Shown here in pieces: positions 16,262 to 25,016 of a stretch of 64,000 nucleotides of DNA. The position numbers and the translations under genes are program-made. The notes under the pieces were generated by a model, which did not search any database, had not been told where the DNA came from, and saw only the letters and a list, made by a program, of their open reading frames with translations. Where the stretch lies: the NCBI RefSeq assembly GCF_021560035.1, contig NZ_CP074373.1, positions 3,716,001 to 3,780,000 on the forward strand, given 5' to 3'. The first letter of the stretch is position 1; each line of letters begins with the position of its first letter. The DNA comes from Virgibacillus sp. NKC19-16 (lineage in GTDB: Bacteria > Bacillota > Bacilli > Bacillales > Amphibacillaceae).

Positions 16262-17470
16262 ATGTTTATTGGTGGAAATTTGACCAACCTGCGTATCATG
16301 TTAGGTTTTTCACGAAAACAGCTCTCTGAGATGTTAGATGTTACAGAACAGGCCGTTTGGCAATACGAAAATAATTACACATCACCCAAAATGGAAATTG
16401 TAAATGAACTAAAATCAATTTTTCAAGTGAAAGCCAAATATTTTTACAAAAAAGATGTACTTCATCGATATGTAAAAGCAGACAATATACCAGTCATGAA
16501 CATTGCGTACCGTTCAAAAGTAATGAACGTTACTTCTAAAACGCAAGCAGAAGCAAAGCATATAGCCTTTTTGGATAGCTTCATTAACTATTTAACGGCT
16601 AAAGTTGCTTATCCTACACAGAAAATTATTCGACTAAGAAATGAAGTAATTAATTACCTAAATAGTTCTAATGAAGATAGAGAAACGCAAATAAAACACG
16701 TAGCTTGGCTAGCACGTCAACAACTACAATTTAGTAACGATACAAATGATGAGCTTATGTTTTTAGTTGAAAAAAGTGGTGTGTTTATTTTTGAAAAGGC
16801 AATCGGTGACGAGATTGATGCTTATAGTTTGTGGACGAAACAGGAGCGACCGTTTATCATTTTAGGGAACTTGAAACAGTCAGCGGTACGGAGGAATTTT
16901 GATATTGCACATGAACTCGGCCACTTATTGCTTCATTATCTGGTTGAGTTTACCAGTTTGGATCGAAAAGAACATAAAGCAATTGAGAACGAAGCCAATC
17001 AGTTCGCAAGTGCATTCCTTCTGCCTGAAGATTCATTTTTAACCGATATGCAAACTGTTGCCCGTGTAACGAATCCAGACGCATATATGGATCTAAAAAG
17101 GAAATGGAAAGCATCATTGCAAGTTCTAGGATATCGAGCGGCTCATTTAAGTATACTGGATGCGAAAAGCCACCGCAATTTTTATGCGGCCCTTCATCGA
17201 AAAGGTTATTTGAAACGAGAGCCTCTTGATGAAACTATACCTATTCAAAAGCCACAAAAAGTGAAATCAATTATTGATCTAGTTGCCAAAAAGGGAATGG
17301 TTGATGTTCGCCAGATGATCGAAAATGATTGGATGGCAGAGACTACTTTCTTTCATCGATTAACAGGTTTTAATATGAGCTTTTTTAATAATTACATGGT
17401 TAGGGAACAGGATTTTGATCTGGTTAATGTAACTGACTTATCAGCTGTTGTTCGAGAAAAGAATAGTTAG
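16262..17470 (+). CDS. XRE-family HTH protein with ImmA/IrrE metallopeptidase domain
   Basis: 402 residues. Residues about 5-60 form an XRE helix-turn-helix (LRIMLGFSRKQLSEMLDV, TEQAVWQYENN). The zinc-protease motif FDIAHELGHLLLH is near residues 213-225, with the downstream EANQFASAFLLPE Glu of the ImmA/IrrE (COG2856) family. Such proteins relieve repression by cleaving a regulator (ImmA-ImmR) or act as antitoxins. The C-terminal 100 or so residues form an extra domain without an identified fold. RBS GACAGGAGGGAGCGCT. The pair 15486-17470 is bounded downstream by a terminator. Confidence 0.88.
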   Translation: MFIGGNLTNLRIMLGFSRKQLSEMLDVTEQAVWQYENNYTSPKMEIVNELKSIFQVKAKYFYKKDVLHRYVKADNIPVMNIAYRSKVMNVTSKTQAEAKHIAFLDSFINYLTAKVAYPTQKIIRLRNEVINYLNSSNEDRETQIKHVAWLARQQLQFSNDTNDELMFLVEKSGVFIFEKAIGDEIDAYSLWTKQERPFIILGNLKQSAVRRNFDIAHELGHLLLHYLVEFTSLDRKEHKAIENEANQFASAFLLPEDSFLTDMQTVARVTNPDAYMDLKRKWKASLQVLGYRAAHLSILDAKSHRNFYAALHRKGYLKREPLDETIPIQKPQKVKSIIDLVAKKGMVDVRQMIENDWMAETTFFHRLTGFNMSFFNNYMVREQDFDLVNVTDLSAVVREKNS

Positions 17471-17508
17471 AAGGCTTATTTTTGTTGGGTGAATAAGAAA
17501 GTTATATA

Positions 17509-17550
17509 CACAAACGAGGTAAAACCATTTTTTGGTTCTACTCGTTTGTG
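17509..17550. terminator. Bidirectional terminator between convergent genes
   Basis: CACAAACGAG and CTCGTTTGTG arms, extended by AAAACC/GGTT pairing, overlap the stop codon of the minus-strand gene. Confidence 0.75.
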
Positions 17551-17783
17551 ATTTCAAATGGCATTATATATGATTGATAAGGGTGAAGAATGAAACGGCA
17601 AAAGGATTTCCCTTCCTGGACTATTTTATTGACTTGTTGAACTAATCTATCCTTATCATTAGTTTCCACAATAATAAAGTCATTTAGAATGAGGTCAATA
17701 TGTTTTACTTCAATATCATTTCGTTGTAGTATTTGTTCTATATCATAATATATTCTTAGTTTAAACGCATTATACTTAGTCAT
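17538..17783 (-). CDS. Small hypothetical protein
   Basis: About 81 residues, no known domain and no membrane segment. It has alternating charged and hydrophobic segments (VKHIDLILNDFIIVETNDKD). ATG 17783 has GGGAGAAG nine nt upstream. It is convergent with the XRE-peptidase gene and shares its terminator. It may be a real small gene; there is no homology I can name. Confidence 0.55.
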   Translation of the reverse strand: MTKYNAFKLRIYYDIEQILQRNDIEVKHIDLILNDFIIVETNDKDRLVQQVNKIVQEGKSFCRFILHPYQSYIMPFEITNE

Positions 17784-18059
17784 CAAATCTTCTCCCAGGC
17801 TTTATTTTGCTAGAAGTCGGCTTCTTGGTGTAAGTTACTATATTCTCCACATATTCCAAAAAACACTGCAATATCTATTAATATTAAGTTTATCTTTTAC
17901 CACATGAAGAATTGCTGGATTAGCTTTTATGGACATCAAACTCCCCCACTAATCCCTCATCATACAGCTATACATATACCTACTAAACAGCATTCTTGCC
18001 CAAACTTTACTATTCTGATAGGATTATTTCATCTATGAATTGAAAAGGGTGATAACATC

Positions 18060-19583
18060 ATGACCACACAAACCGATACAGCAAAAAATACAAAGCTCAC
18101 CAAGTTCTTAAACGGAATTGAAAAGGCCGGGAATAAACTTCCGGATCCGTTTATGCTTTTCATCATTTTGGCTGTCATCGTTATCATTGCATCCTGGATT
18201 ATATCTTCATTTGGTGTTACCTTTACCCAGCCTGGAGAGAATGAAGAGGTTGCTATACAAAGCCTTGTTTCAGCAGAAGGCTTACAATATATGCTCACGT
18301 CCATGATGGACAACTTTGTTGGGTTCACCCCACTTGGAATCGTGCTCACCATGATGCTCGGGATAGGGCTGGCCAATAAAGTTGGTTTGCTGGAGACGCT
18401 TATCAAAAATACGATTTTACAGGCACCGAAGCAACTTGTAACCTATGCCGTCATTTTCACAGGTATTTTGGGGAATTTGGCTGCTGATGCGGCTTTTATT
18501 ATCGTTCCGCCACTTGCAGCAATGGTGTTTTACAATGTTGGGCGTCACCCGTTAGCGGGGCTTGCTGCAGGTTTTGCTGGAGTTGGTTCGGGCTTTACCG
18601 CTAATATCATTGTGACCAATACAGATGCGGTACTATCCGGTATCTCAGCAGAGGTAATGGGAGCATTAAACACGAATGTGACTGTTACACCGGTTGATAA
18701 CTGGTTTTTCATGATTGCCTCCACGCTTTTATTAACTGTAACAGGCGCATTGATTACGGAAAAAATAGTGGAACCACGACTCGGAAAATACGAGGGAAAT
18801 GCAAATAAGGAATTTGAACCTACAAAACCAATTGAAAAAAGGGCATTACGAAATGCCGCAATTGCAGCTATTGGTTATATTGGCCTCTTGTTGCTTGTTC
18901 TCTTCTTACCAAATTCACCACTAAGAAGTGAAGATGGCGGAATGATCCCTTCACCATTTCTAGACGGGATTGTGCCAATTATTATGCTATTTTTTGTTAC
19001 TACCGCTGTGGCCTACGGGACCACCACGAAGAAAATTGAAAACTCCCGCTCCATTGCTAAAATGATGGGCGATGCGATCAAGGATATGTCCGGATTTATC
19101 GTGCTGGTTTTTGCAGCGGCACAGTTTATTGCCTATTTCGAATGGACAAATATCGGCTCGTGGCTTGCCGTGAGCGGAGCGACATTTCTGGAATCTGCCG
19201 ACATGACAGGAATTGGTATTGTTATTGCCTTTATCTTATTGACTGCTCTTTTAAATTTACTTATTTTTAGCGGATCAGCTCTATGGGCACTAGAAGCACC
19301 TGTTTTCCTACAGATGTTTTATTTCCTAGGTTACCACCCAGCCTTCATTCAGGTAGCTTACCGGATTGCTGATTCATCAACCAGTGTCGTTACGCCGATG
19401 AATCCTTACTTTATTATTGTCCTCGCGTTTATGCAGGAATACGACAAAAAAGCCGGTTTAGGAACACTAATGGCTTTAATGCTGCCATATGCCTTAATAT
19501 TCCTTACCGTGTGGATTTTGTTGTTGTTGGCATTTGTATTTTTGGGACTCCCGTTTGGGCCGGGGATTGGTGTTTATTTGTAA
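18060..19583 (+). CDS. AbgT-family transporter
   Basis: 507 residues with about 12 hydrophobic segments. Typical AbgT signatures include FLNGIEKAGNKLPDPFMLF at the N-terminus, GNLAADAAFIIVPPLAAM, the re-entrant loop GFTANIIVTNTDAVLSGIS and YRIADSSTSVVTPMNPYF. The family imports p-aminobenzoyl-glutamate (E. coli AbgT) or exports sulfonamides (MtrF/YdaH); which applies here is unknown. No abgA/abgB hydrolase gene is adjacent. ATG 18060 follows AAAGGGTGATAA. A terminator lies 20 nt past the stop. Confidence 0.93.
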   Translation: MTTQTDTAKNTKLTKFLNGIEKAGNKLPDPFMLFIILAVIVIIASWIISSFGVTFTQPGENEEVAIQSLVSAEGLQYMLTSMMDNFVGFTPLGIVLTMMLGIGLANKVGLLETLIKNTILQAPKQLVTYAVIFTGILGNLAADAAFIIVPPLAAMVFYNVGRHPLAGLAAGFAGVGSGFTANIIVTNTDAVLSGISAEVMGALNTNVTVTPVDNWFFMIASTLLLTVTGALITEKIVEPRLGKYEGNANKEFEPTKPIEKRALRNAAIAAIGYIGLLLLVLFLPNSPLRSEDGGMIPSPFLDGIVPIIMLFFVTTAVAYGTTTKKIENSRSIAKMMGDAIKDMSGFIVLVFAAAQFIAYFEWTNIGSWLAVSGATFLESADMTGIGIVIAFILLTALLNLLIFSGSALWALEAPVFLQMFYFLGYHPAFIQVAYRIADSSTSVVTPMNPYFIIVLAFMQEYDKKAGLGTLMALMLPYALIFLTVWILLLLAFVFLGLPFGPGIGVYL

Positions 19584-19602
19584 ATGTTTAATTATTGCAA
19601 GA

Positions 19603-19637
19603 GCCTCCACATCTGAGGGAGGCTTTTGTTTTTTTGG
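19603..19637 (+). terminator. Terminator of the AbgT gene
   Basis: GAGCCTCC and GGAGGCTT arms followed by TTTTGTTTTTTT. Confidence 0.88.
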
Positions 19638-19658
19638 AATCGAGATTTGGAGAGGTTG

Positions 19659-19847
19659 TCTCCCGGTTCGGATTGCTTCTCTCCCGTTTTGGAGGCGCTG
19701 TCTCCCGGTTCGGACTGACTCTCTCCCGATTTGAAGAGGCTGCCTCCCGGTTCGGACTGACTCTCTCCCAATTTGAAGAGGCTGCCTCCCGGTTCGGACT
19801 GACTCTCTCCCAATTTGAAGGTGCTCTCTCCCGGTTCGGACTGCCAT
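19659..19847. repeat. 21-bp tandem repeat array C
   Basis: Nine units of exactly 21 bp. Two subtypes alternate, giving a 42-bp higher-order period: TCTCCCGGTTCGGACTG-n4 and TCTCCCGATTTGAAG-n6. Units are better conserved than in arrays A and B. The TCCCG core and spacing match those arrays. Because 21 is divisible by 3, several frames stay open and give false heptapeptide-repeat ORFs on both strands. It lies between the AbgT terminator and the 3' end of the HprK-like gene. Confidence 0.9.
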
Positions 19848-19870
19848 ACTCCACTGTAGACAAATCGCCT

Positions 19871-20785
19871 TCACTCATCCGATTCTTCTATCCGGTTCAT
19901 AAACTCTTCCGCCGCGCTGTATCCTTGCTGCTGCAGGTACCAGTTGTTTGCTGCGGCTTCAATCAGGCCGGCCACATCTCTGCCTGGCTGGAGTTGGATT
20001 TCAATATGGGGAATGGGGACACCCATATAATCCGTATTTTCCGTTTCCATCTCCAACTCATTATTCAAGGAATCCTTCTCCCATTTCGTCAGTTCGATAT
20101 CCAAGGCAATCCTCGTCTCTTCCTGAAAAGCCTTCCTTCCATACATTCGTGAAACATTTAATAATCCAATGCTTCTTAGTGCAAGAAACTCCCTGTTTTT
20201 CTCATTATGGGTACCAAGGACCGTTTGATGGCTCAGCTTTTTCAAAATAACAATGTCATCCGCTACAAGCCTGTGCCCTCTGCCAATTAAGGTATGGGCT
20301 GTTTCACTTTTCCCCACACCTGACTCACCACGCAGGAGTATTCCGATTCCAAACACATTCAGGCAGACCCCATGTACGGCAATTTCCGGCGCCAGGGTTC
20401 TTGTTAAATGCCCGTCTACTTTGGCAACAAAATCCGTTGTCGTCTCAGCTGTTCTGAGTAAAGGAATATTTTCTTTTGTACAATATTGCTTCAAATAGGT
20501 CAGACCCTTCTGTCCACCTGTTACGATAAAACACGGCGGATGGTAATGGACGACATTACCTATTCTGAGGTCTCGTTCCTCACTCGTTAGCTGATGCAAA
20601 TAGCCAATTTCCTTTTTTCCAAGTATCTGAACACGTTCCATTGGAAAAAAATCAAAGTAGCCAATGAATTCCAGACCTGGCCGATGTGTCCTCAGCTTCG
20701 TAATCGGCCGGTGCAATTGATCGTCCCCAGCCAATATTTCTAAGGAAAATTCCCGTACTAAATCCGCAACCTGAATTGATTTCAC
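19871..20785 (-). CDS. HPr kinase/phosphorylase homologue (divergent)
   Basis: 304 residues. The N-terminal domain has RPGLEFIGYFDFFPMERVQI, followed by the P-loop GESGVGKSETA (about residues 153-163), HRLVADD and the C-terminal AAANNWYLQQQGYSAAEEF. Collinear with HprK/P (B. subtilis 310 residues), which phosphorylates and dephosphorylates HPr at Ser46. The HprK signature EIRGLGIIxVMxLFGAGAV is replaced by LALRSIGLLNVSRMYGRKAF, so activity may differ. The usual neighbour lgt is absent. It may be a paralogue, with the canonical hprK elsewhere. GTG start with AGGAG close upstream. Confidence 0.85.
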   Translation of the reverse strand: MKSIQVADLVREFSLEILAGDDQLHRPITKLRTHRPGLEFIGYFDFFPMERVQILGKKEIGYLHQLTSEERDLRIGNVVHYHPPCFIVTGGQKGLTYLKQYCTKENIPLLRTAETTTDFVAKVDGHLTRTLAPEIAVHGVCLNVFGIGILLRGESGVGKSETAHTLIGRGHRLVADDIVILKKLSHQTVLGTHNEKNREFLALRSIGLLNVSRMYGRKAFQEETRIALDIELTKWEKDSLNNELEMETENTDYMGVPIPHIEIQLQPGRDVAGLIEAAANNWYLQQQGYSAAEEFMNRIEESDE

Positions 20786-20910
20786 TTCTCCTACACTCCA
20801 TCTCCCATAGCGAACCTGTACAAAAATTCACATGTGTACATATATGGGTAAGTTTTCTCTAGTGTAACAAAAGCAAAGCGATCATGTACGATTCAAGCTT
20901 TTCCACAATG

Positions 20911-21036
20911 CTAATCGCTTCGAAACGTTTGTAATAGTCGATAGAATAATCCTTTGTATTTCATATCAAAAAGACCAGCAATGAAAAGAATGACAATGAT
21001 ACATAAAATTGGTTTCTTATTAGAAATCTGCTTCAC
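20911..21036 (-). CDS. 41-residue single-pass membrane miniprotein
   Basis: GTG 21036 is preceded by a perfect GGAGGTGA at 7-8 nt. The product starts KQISNKKPI, has one hydrophobic helix (LCIIVILFIAGLF) and ends in a basic tail (YRLLQTFRSD). It stands alone between the HprK-like gene and the GTPase gene. The strong RBS and coherent composition argue for a real gene; the function is unknown. Confidence 0.6.
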   Translation of the reverse strand: MKQISNKKPILCIIVILFIAGLFDMKYKGLFYRLLQTFRSD

Positions 21037-21145
21037 AAGGTCACCTCCACTGAAATTAGTAAGTAATCACTATAAGCTACTTAACAAATCTTTACAAGCA
21101 TCCACCTTCAGCGCCTAAAATTCTTTGATACTCCCATTCAAAAAG

Positions 21146-21177
21146 ACTAGCAACCTAAATAGCCGCTAGTCTTTTTT
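21146..21177. terminator. Bidirectional terminator
   Basis: AAAAAGACTAGC and GCTAGTCTTTTTTT arms sit between the GTPase stop and the miniprotein promoter region. Confidence 0.85.
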
Positions 21178-21186
21178 TCTATTAGT

Positions 21187-22548
21187 CTAATGCGCTGTGT
21201 GTTTATCTGTCACCAGCTTATGCGCTTCGATGAAATCTTTTAATGTATCGTCTAAATTCGGACCGTCCATTTCATCTAAATCATAGTATACACGTGTACT
21301 TGGCTTATTAATGGAAATGACGCGCGTTAAATCGATTGGTGTTCCAATAATGACAGCATCACAGTCCGCGTTATTAATCGTTTCTTCCAGATCCTTTAAT
21401 TGCTTTTTGCCATATCCCATTGCTGGAAGCACATTACCAATATGGTTGTATTTATGAAATGTGTCTTTCAGTGTACCAACTGCAAATGGCCGTGGATCAA
21501 TGATTTCCGCAGCATCCAAACGTTCCGCTGCAACGGTACCTGCACCAAGCTTCATTTCCCCATGTGTCAACGTTGGCCCATCTTCAACGACTAACACGCG
21601 TTTTCCAGTAATAAGCTCGGAATCATCAACGGTAATCTCTGATTCAGCTTTAATAATCGTGCTCGTTGGATTTGCAGATTTTATATTGTCTTCTACAATT
21701 TGAACAGCTTCCTCTTTTGCACTATCCATCTTGTTAATGATAGACACATCGGTTGTCCGCAAGCACACTTCGCCAGGATAGTATTTCAGCTCATGGCCTG
21801 GGCGATGCGGATCCAAGACAGTAACCGCTAAATCCGGCTCAACGAATGAGAAATCATTATTTCCCCCGTCCCATAAAATCACGTCACAACCATCGGGGTC
21901 ATTTTCAGCCGCTGCTAGAATTTCTGCATAATCAACGCCAGCATACACAATGTTTCCTCTTGATACATGCGGTTCATATTCTTCCATTTCTTCAATCGTA
22001 CATTGATGTTTCTTTAAGTCTTCCACTGTCGCAAAGCGCTGTACACGTTGCGCATTTAAATCACCATAAGGCATCGGATGTCTCAATACAACGACTTTTA
22101 AGTTATGCTCTAACAGTGTTTCAATAATTTTCCGCGATGTTTGGCTTTTTCCCGTTCCAGTCCGAACAGCAGTAACAGAAATGACTGGCTTCTTGCTTTT
22201 TAACATCGTGCTCTTCGGACCGAGCAACGTAAAGTTAGCACCCGCTGCATTCACAATTGCCCCGATACCCATCACATCTTCGTAACTAAGATCACTAAAT
22301 GAAAAAACACACTCATCCACGTCTAAATCTTTAATCAACGCCGGTAATTGATCCTGTGAATAAATCGGGATCCCATTTGGATAGAGATCTCCCGCTAATT
22401 CACTTGGATATTTACGTCCATCAATATCTGGAATCTGTGTTGCTGTAAAAGCAACAACATTATATGCTTCATTATCACGATAATACGTATTAAAGTTATG
22501 AAAATCTCTTCCGGCCGCACCTATAATTATAATATTTTTTCTCTTCAT
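21187..22548 (-). CDS. Predicted GTPase, cyclic 2,3-diphosphoglycerate synthetase family (COG2403)
   Basis: 453 residues. It begins with a Rossmann-like segment (IIIIGAAGRDFHNFN), then a P-loop TAVRTGTGKSQTSRK near residue 130, RHPMPYGDL and the DVILWDGGNNDFSF box. In methanogens related proteins make cyclic 2,3-diphosphoglycerate, a thermoprotectant. In bacteria the product is unproven and the annotation is family-based. A sigmaA promoter lies upstream, so it appears monocistronic. RBS AGGAGAGAGTGCT before ATG 22548. Confidence 0.8.
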   Translation of the reverse strand: MKRKNIIIIGAAGRDFHNFNTYYRDNEAYNVVAFTATQIPDIDGRKYPSELAGDLYPNGIPIYSQDQLPALIKDLDVDECVFSFSDLSYEDVMGIGAIVNAAGANFTLLGPKSTMLKSKKPVISVTAVRTGTGKSQTSRKIIETLLEHNLKVVVLRHPMPYGDLNAQRVQRFATVEDLKKHQCTIEEMEEYEPHVSRGNIVYAGVDYAEILAAAENDPDGCDVILWDGGNNDFSFVEPDLAVTVLDPHRPGHELKYYPGEVCLRTTDVSIINKMDSAKEEAVQIVEDNIKSANPTSTIIKAESEITVDDSELITGKRVLVVEDGPTLTHGEMKLGAGTVAAERLDAAEIIDPRPFAVGTLKDTFHKYNHIGNVLPAMGYGKKQLKDLEETINNADCDAVIIGTPIDLTRVISINKPSTRVYYDLDEMDGPNLDDTLKDFIEAHKLVTDKHTAH

Positions 22549-22584
22549 AGCACTCTCTCCTATAATTGTAACAAGTTATTTATA

Positions 22585-22613
22585 ATTATAAATAGTAATG
22601 TATATTTATGCAA
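22585..22613 (-). promoter_or_regulatory. SigmaA promoter of the COG2403 gene
   Basis: The minus strand reads TTGCAT, 17 nt, TATAAT, about 40 nt before the start codon. Confidence 0.6.
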
Positions 22614-22672
22614 GTATATTTTTAAAAAATCTATGAAATAAAGAAAGAGAGGTCGATTCCCTCCATGTTTAC

Positions 22673-23362
22673 TTATGCTAAATACACCGGAAGAGCTTTA
22701 TCCAGCACCAATTCATCCTCTTTAACAATCGAATCATAGGCCAAAATCTGCACACCCTGTCGTGATGCCTCTAATAAAGCATCGGCAAAAGCCGCATCCA
22801 TTTCTCTATGAGGGACAAAAGTACGGGCAGCTTTCATTTGTACGACAAACAAAATCACACACGTATATCCTTCTAAAGCGGCATTTGCCAACTCCAATAC
22901 ATGTTTCGTCCCTCTGGTAGTCGGCGCATCCGGAAATAAGGCGATCCCACCCTTCTCAAGTGTTACGCCTTTCACCTCAATAAACCCTTTTGCATCCTTC
23001 TGCTCAAAATAAAGAGCAAATCGAGAAGCACCGAAAGTAACTTCCCTTTTTACCAATTTCACCGAACCAAACTCCGTTATTTTGCCTTCCTTAAGTGCAT
23101 CAAAGGCGACCGTATTCGGAGCCTGGGAATCAATATTTACCCAGCTACCATTTTTAGCTGCAGCAATTAGCGAAAACCTTGTCTTCCTATTGGGATTCCC
23201 ACTCCTTTCCAAAATAACCTCAGCATCCGGCCTGAGAAGTTCTTTTAAGCGGCCGGTATTTTTTATATGTACCTGTTCTAATTTGCCGTCTATGAGGACT
23301 TCGGCTATGAATCTGTTTATACGCTTGTGCAGTCGAGCGTGTATAACTTCTCCATATTTCAT
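22673..23362 (-). CDS. sfsA: SfsA family DNA/RNA nuclease-like protein
   Basis: 229 residues, the normal family length. Typical segments are HIKNTGRLKELLRPDAEVIL, DSQAPNTVAFDAL, KGFIEVKGVTLE, PDAPTTRGTKHVLEL and FVPHREMDAAFADAL. E. coli SfsA was named for sugar fermentation stimulation; the fold is an OB domain plus a PD-(D/E)XK-like nuclease domain, and the EVKG motif fits that. RBS GGAAGTGAACAT before ATG 23362. Confidence 0.93.
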   Translation of the reverse strand: MKYGEVIHARLHKRINRFIAEVLIDGKLEQVHIKNTGRLKELLRPDAEVILERSGNPNRKTRFSLIAAAKNGSWVNIDSQAPNTVAFDALKEGKITEFGSVKLVKREVTFGASRFALYFEQKDAKGFIEVKGVTLEKGGIALFPDAPTTRGTKHVLELANAALEGYTCVILFVVQMKAARTFVPHREMDAAFADALLEASRQGVQILAYDSIVKEDELVLDKALPVYLA

Positions 23363-23555
23363 ATGTTCACTTCCAAGTTTAATTTTATTGTTTTCACTCT
23401 CGGGTTGATCCTACTCTTCATCCCGATCCCTACAACATGGCAGCACCAAGCTTTTTAAATAGTTATTTTCATTAAAATCAGGATAACTCCACCATAACCT
23501 AATTTACACCAAATAGTAATTTCCTGCACTGCATTTAAATGTAAACTTTTTAAAT

Positions 23556-23593
23556 AAAAACATCCCTCACCACGCGGCATGTGAGGGATTCTC
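23556..23593 (-). terminator. Terminator of the LiaF-like gene
   Basis: ATCCCTCAC and GTGAGGGAT arms followed by TGTTTTTATTT on the minus strand. Confidence 0.88.
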
Positions 23594-23602
23594 TTTCTTC
23601 TA

Positions 23603-24259
23603 TTAATTCCTAATCTCCGCTCCACCAAGAATCGTAAGGCAATTTAGCTTCAACACGACGACTTCATCATCTTCCCTAGCTTTCCTTGTGCTATCCTCCC
23701 ATCCACCAAGAATTGGGGTACCGGAAACTTCCACATGAACATTTTCTGGTACCATGATACTCGCTCCTCCCATGACAGTGGTCAAGTCAAGCGTGGCTCC
23801 ATCTGCAATCACCGCATCACGGAGATCAATTTCCGCGCCACCGAATATCGCCGTGACACTTCCACCACGGAAGTTCTTCGATTGACTCCTAATCTCTGCA
23901 CCTGAAAAAAGCGCAAACGTGTTTAAATTCCCATCCGTATGAGGCGTTTTTCCACGATTACCTCGGGTAAAAATAATGATGATACCGATAAAAATGAAAA
24001 TTAGTGGGAATAGGTAAGAAGCTAAATTCAAGTCAAAACTTTGATTCACGAAAAAGAAGATTCCCACAAATAAAAACAAAAAACCTGAAATTTTAGAAGA
24101 CTGCGTGCGGCTGAATAGCTGCATAATACCGATGACAACTAGAATGAGCGGCCACCAAGTAGACAGTACTTGCCCGAAATCAATGACATCCGCTTGGTTC
24201 AAGAGAAAACCAAAACCAAATACAAGAAAAAACAGACCTAGCCAAAGTCTTCCAGCCAT
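23603..24259 (-). CDS. LiaF-like membrane protein (LiaI-LiaF-like TM region plus DUF2154 domain)
   Basis: 218 residues: four N-terminal membrane helices (LFFLVFGFGFLLNQADVI, WPLILVVIGIMQLF and so on), then a C-terminal beta-helix-like domain (SVTAIFGGAEIDLRDAVI, ATLDLTTVMGGASIMVPENV). LiaF inhibits the LiaSR two-component system in the cell-envelope stress response. No liaR/liaS genes follow, so this is an orphan member. RBS GGGAGGTATGTC before ATG 24259. Confidence 0.85.
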   Translation of the reverse strand: MAGRLWLGLFFLVFGFGFLLNQADVIDFGQVLSTWWPLILVVIGIMQLFSRTQSSKISGFLFLFVGIFFFVNQSFDLNLASYLFPLIFIFIGIIIIFTRGNRGKTPHTDGNLNTFALFSGAEIRSQSKNFRGGSVTAIFGGAEIDLRDAVIADGATLDLTTVMGGASIMVPENVHVEVSGTPILGGWEDSTRKAREDDEVVVLKLNCLTILGGAEIRN

Positions 24260-24383
24260 GACATACCTCCCTAAACACTTATGTGTTTGTAGTGATCACT
24301 GATATAATTATTCACAAAATTCTATGATATGTCAATACGGAATGAAAATTTTGTGCAGAAGCTGGCTCCGGCCTCAGGTCCGT

Positions 24384-24520
24384 TCAACAATCGACTATAT
24401 TCCAGTTCTTTTTACTAAACCAAAGGCATGTACAATTTCTTCGCATCATTCACTTCCAACTTTTATTGTAAGTAAAAAAGATACGATTCCCATCGTAAAT
24501 TCGGAAATCATACCTTTTTA
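24384..24520 (-). pseudogene. Decayed fragment resembling the mqo 3' end
   Basis: The minus strand reads GCCTTTGGTTTAGTAAAAAG then AACTGGAATATAG, close to the mqo end GCGCTTGGTTTAAGTGAGAA then AGAACTGGAGTATAG. Weaker similarity extends upstream to an EMIPSYG-like start. A second short patch (24953-24987) resembles mqo around DWEPKIK. This suggests a former tandem copy, now mostly lost. The rest of the gap 24260-24589 shows nothing else. Confidence 0.45.
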
Positions 24521-24589
24521 AACTTTTTCAGTGGTCTTATTTGGAAAGGGATTTCTATTCCGATTCGTGAAGTGACAAGAGCACCACCT

Positions 24590-24793
24590 TTATTCGTCTA
24601 CATTCTGCCATGTCTTTCCGTCTATATTATCGCGGGCTACCTCCTGTACTGGGTGAAGGGAGTGGTTCTTTTCTCGTTTTTCATCGGTGTACTGCTCCAA
24701 ATCAGTACTCATGACATCATTTAAAATAGCAGGATTGTCGGTTTCATATTGCACATTTTTAAAATGCTTTTTATTCCGTTCATCATTCCACAC
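24590..24793 (-). CDS. Small hypothetical acidic protein
   Basis: 67 residues, very hydrophilic (WNDERNKKHFKNVQYETDN, VARDNIDGKTWQNVDE), no membrane or known domain. GTG 24793 has AGAGGTGA 6 nt upstream. Its composition resembles small spore- or stress-associated Bacillaceae proteins, but I do not recognise the family. Confidence 0.55.
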   Translation of the reverse strand: MWNDERNKKHFKNVQYETDNPAILNDVMSTDLEQYTDEKREKNHSLHPVQEVARDNIDGKTWQNVDE

Positions 24794-25016
24794 TGTAAGT
24801 CACCTCTAACCTTCATGCATATTACCAATAGCATTTCCGGTTTTTTAGTAACTATGCAACTTCCGTGGTTAAAAGAAACAAAGTGCCTCCCTCTCTATTT
24901 AGCCTTAAACATGATGATTGTTGATACTCTGATAACCTCTGAAAAACGAGTAATTCATAGGCTCCCGGTCTTCACCTTATCCATACCCGCAAACCGCCTA
25001 TACGATCGATTAAAAA

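Noticed and set aside
19494-20152. ORFs with heptapeptide repeats (for example SRFGLTL) on both strands
   Set aside because: They arise because the repeat unit is 21 bp, which keeps several frames open. No RBS and no conserved N-terminus.
24302-24540. Protein-coding gene on the plus strand upstream of liaF
   Set aside because: No RBS; the sequence is better explained as an antisense view of an mqo-like remnant.
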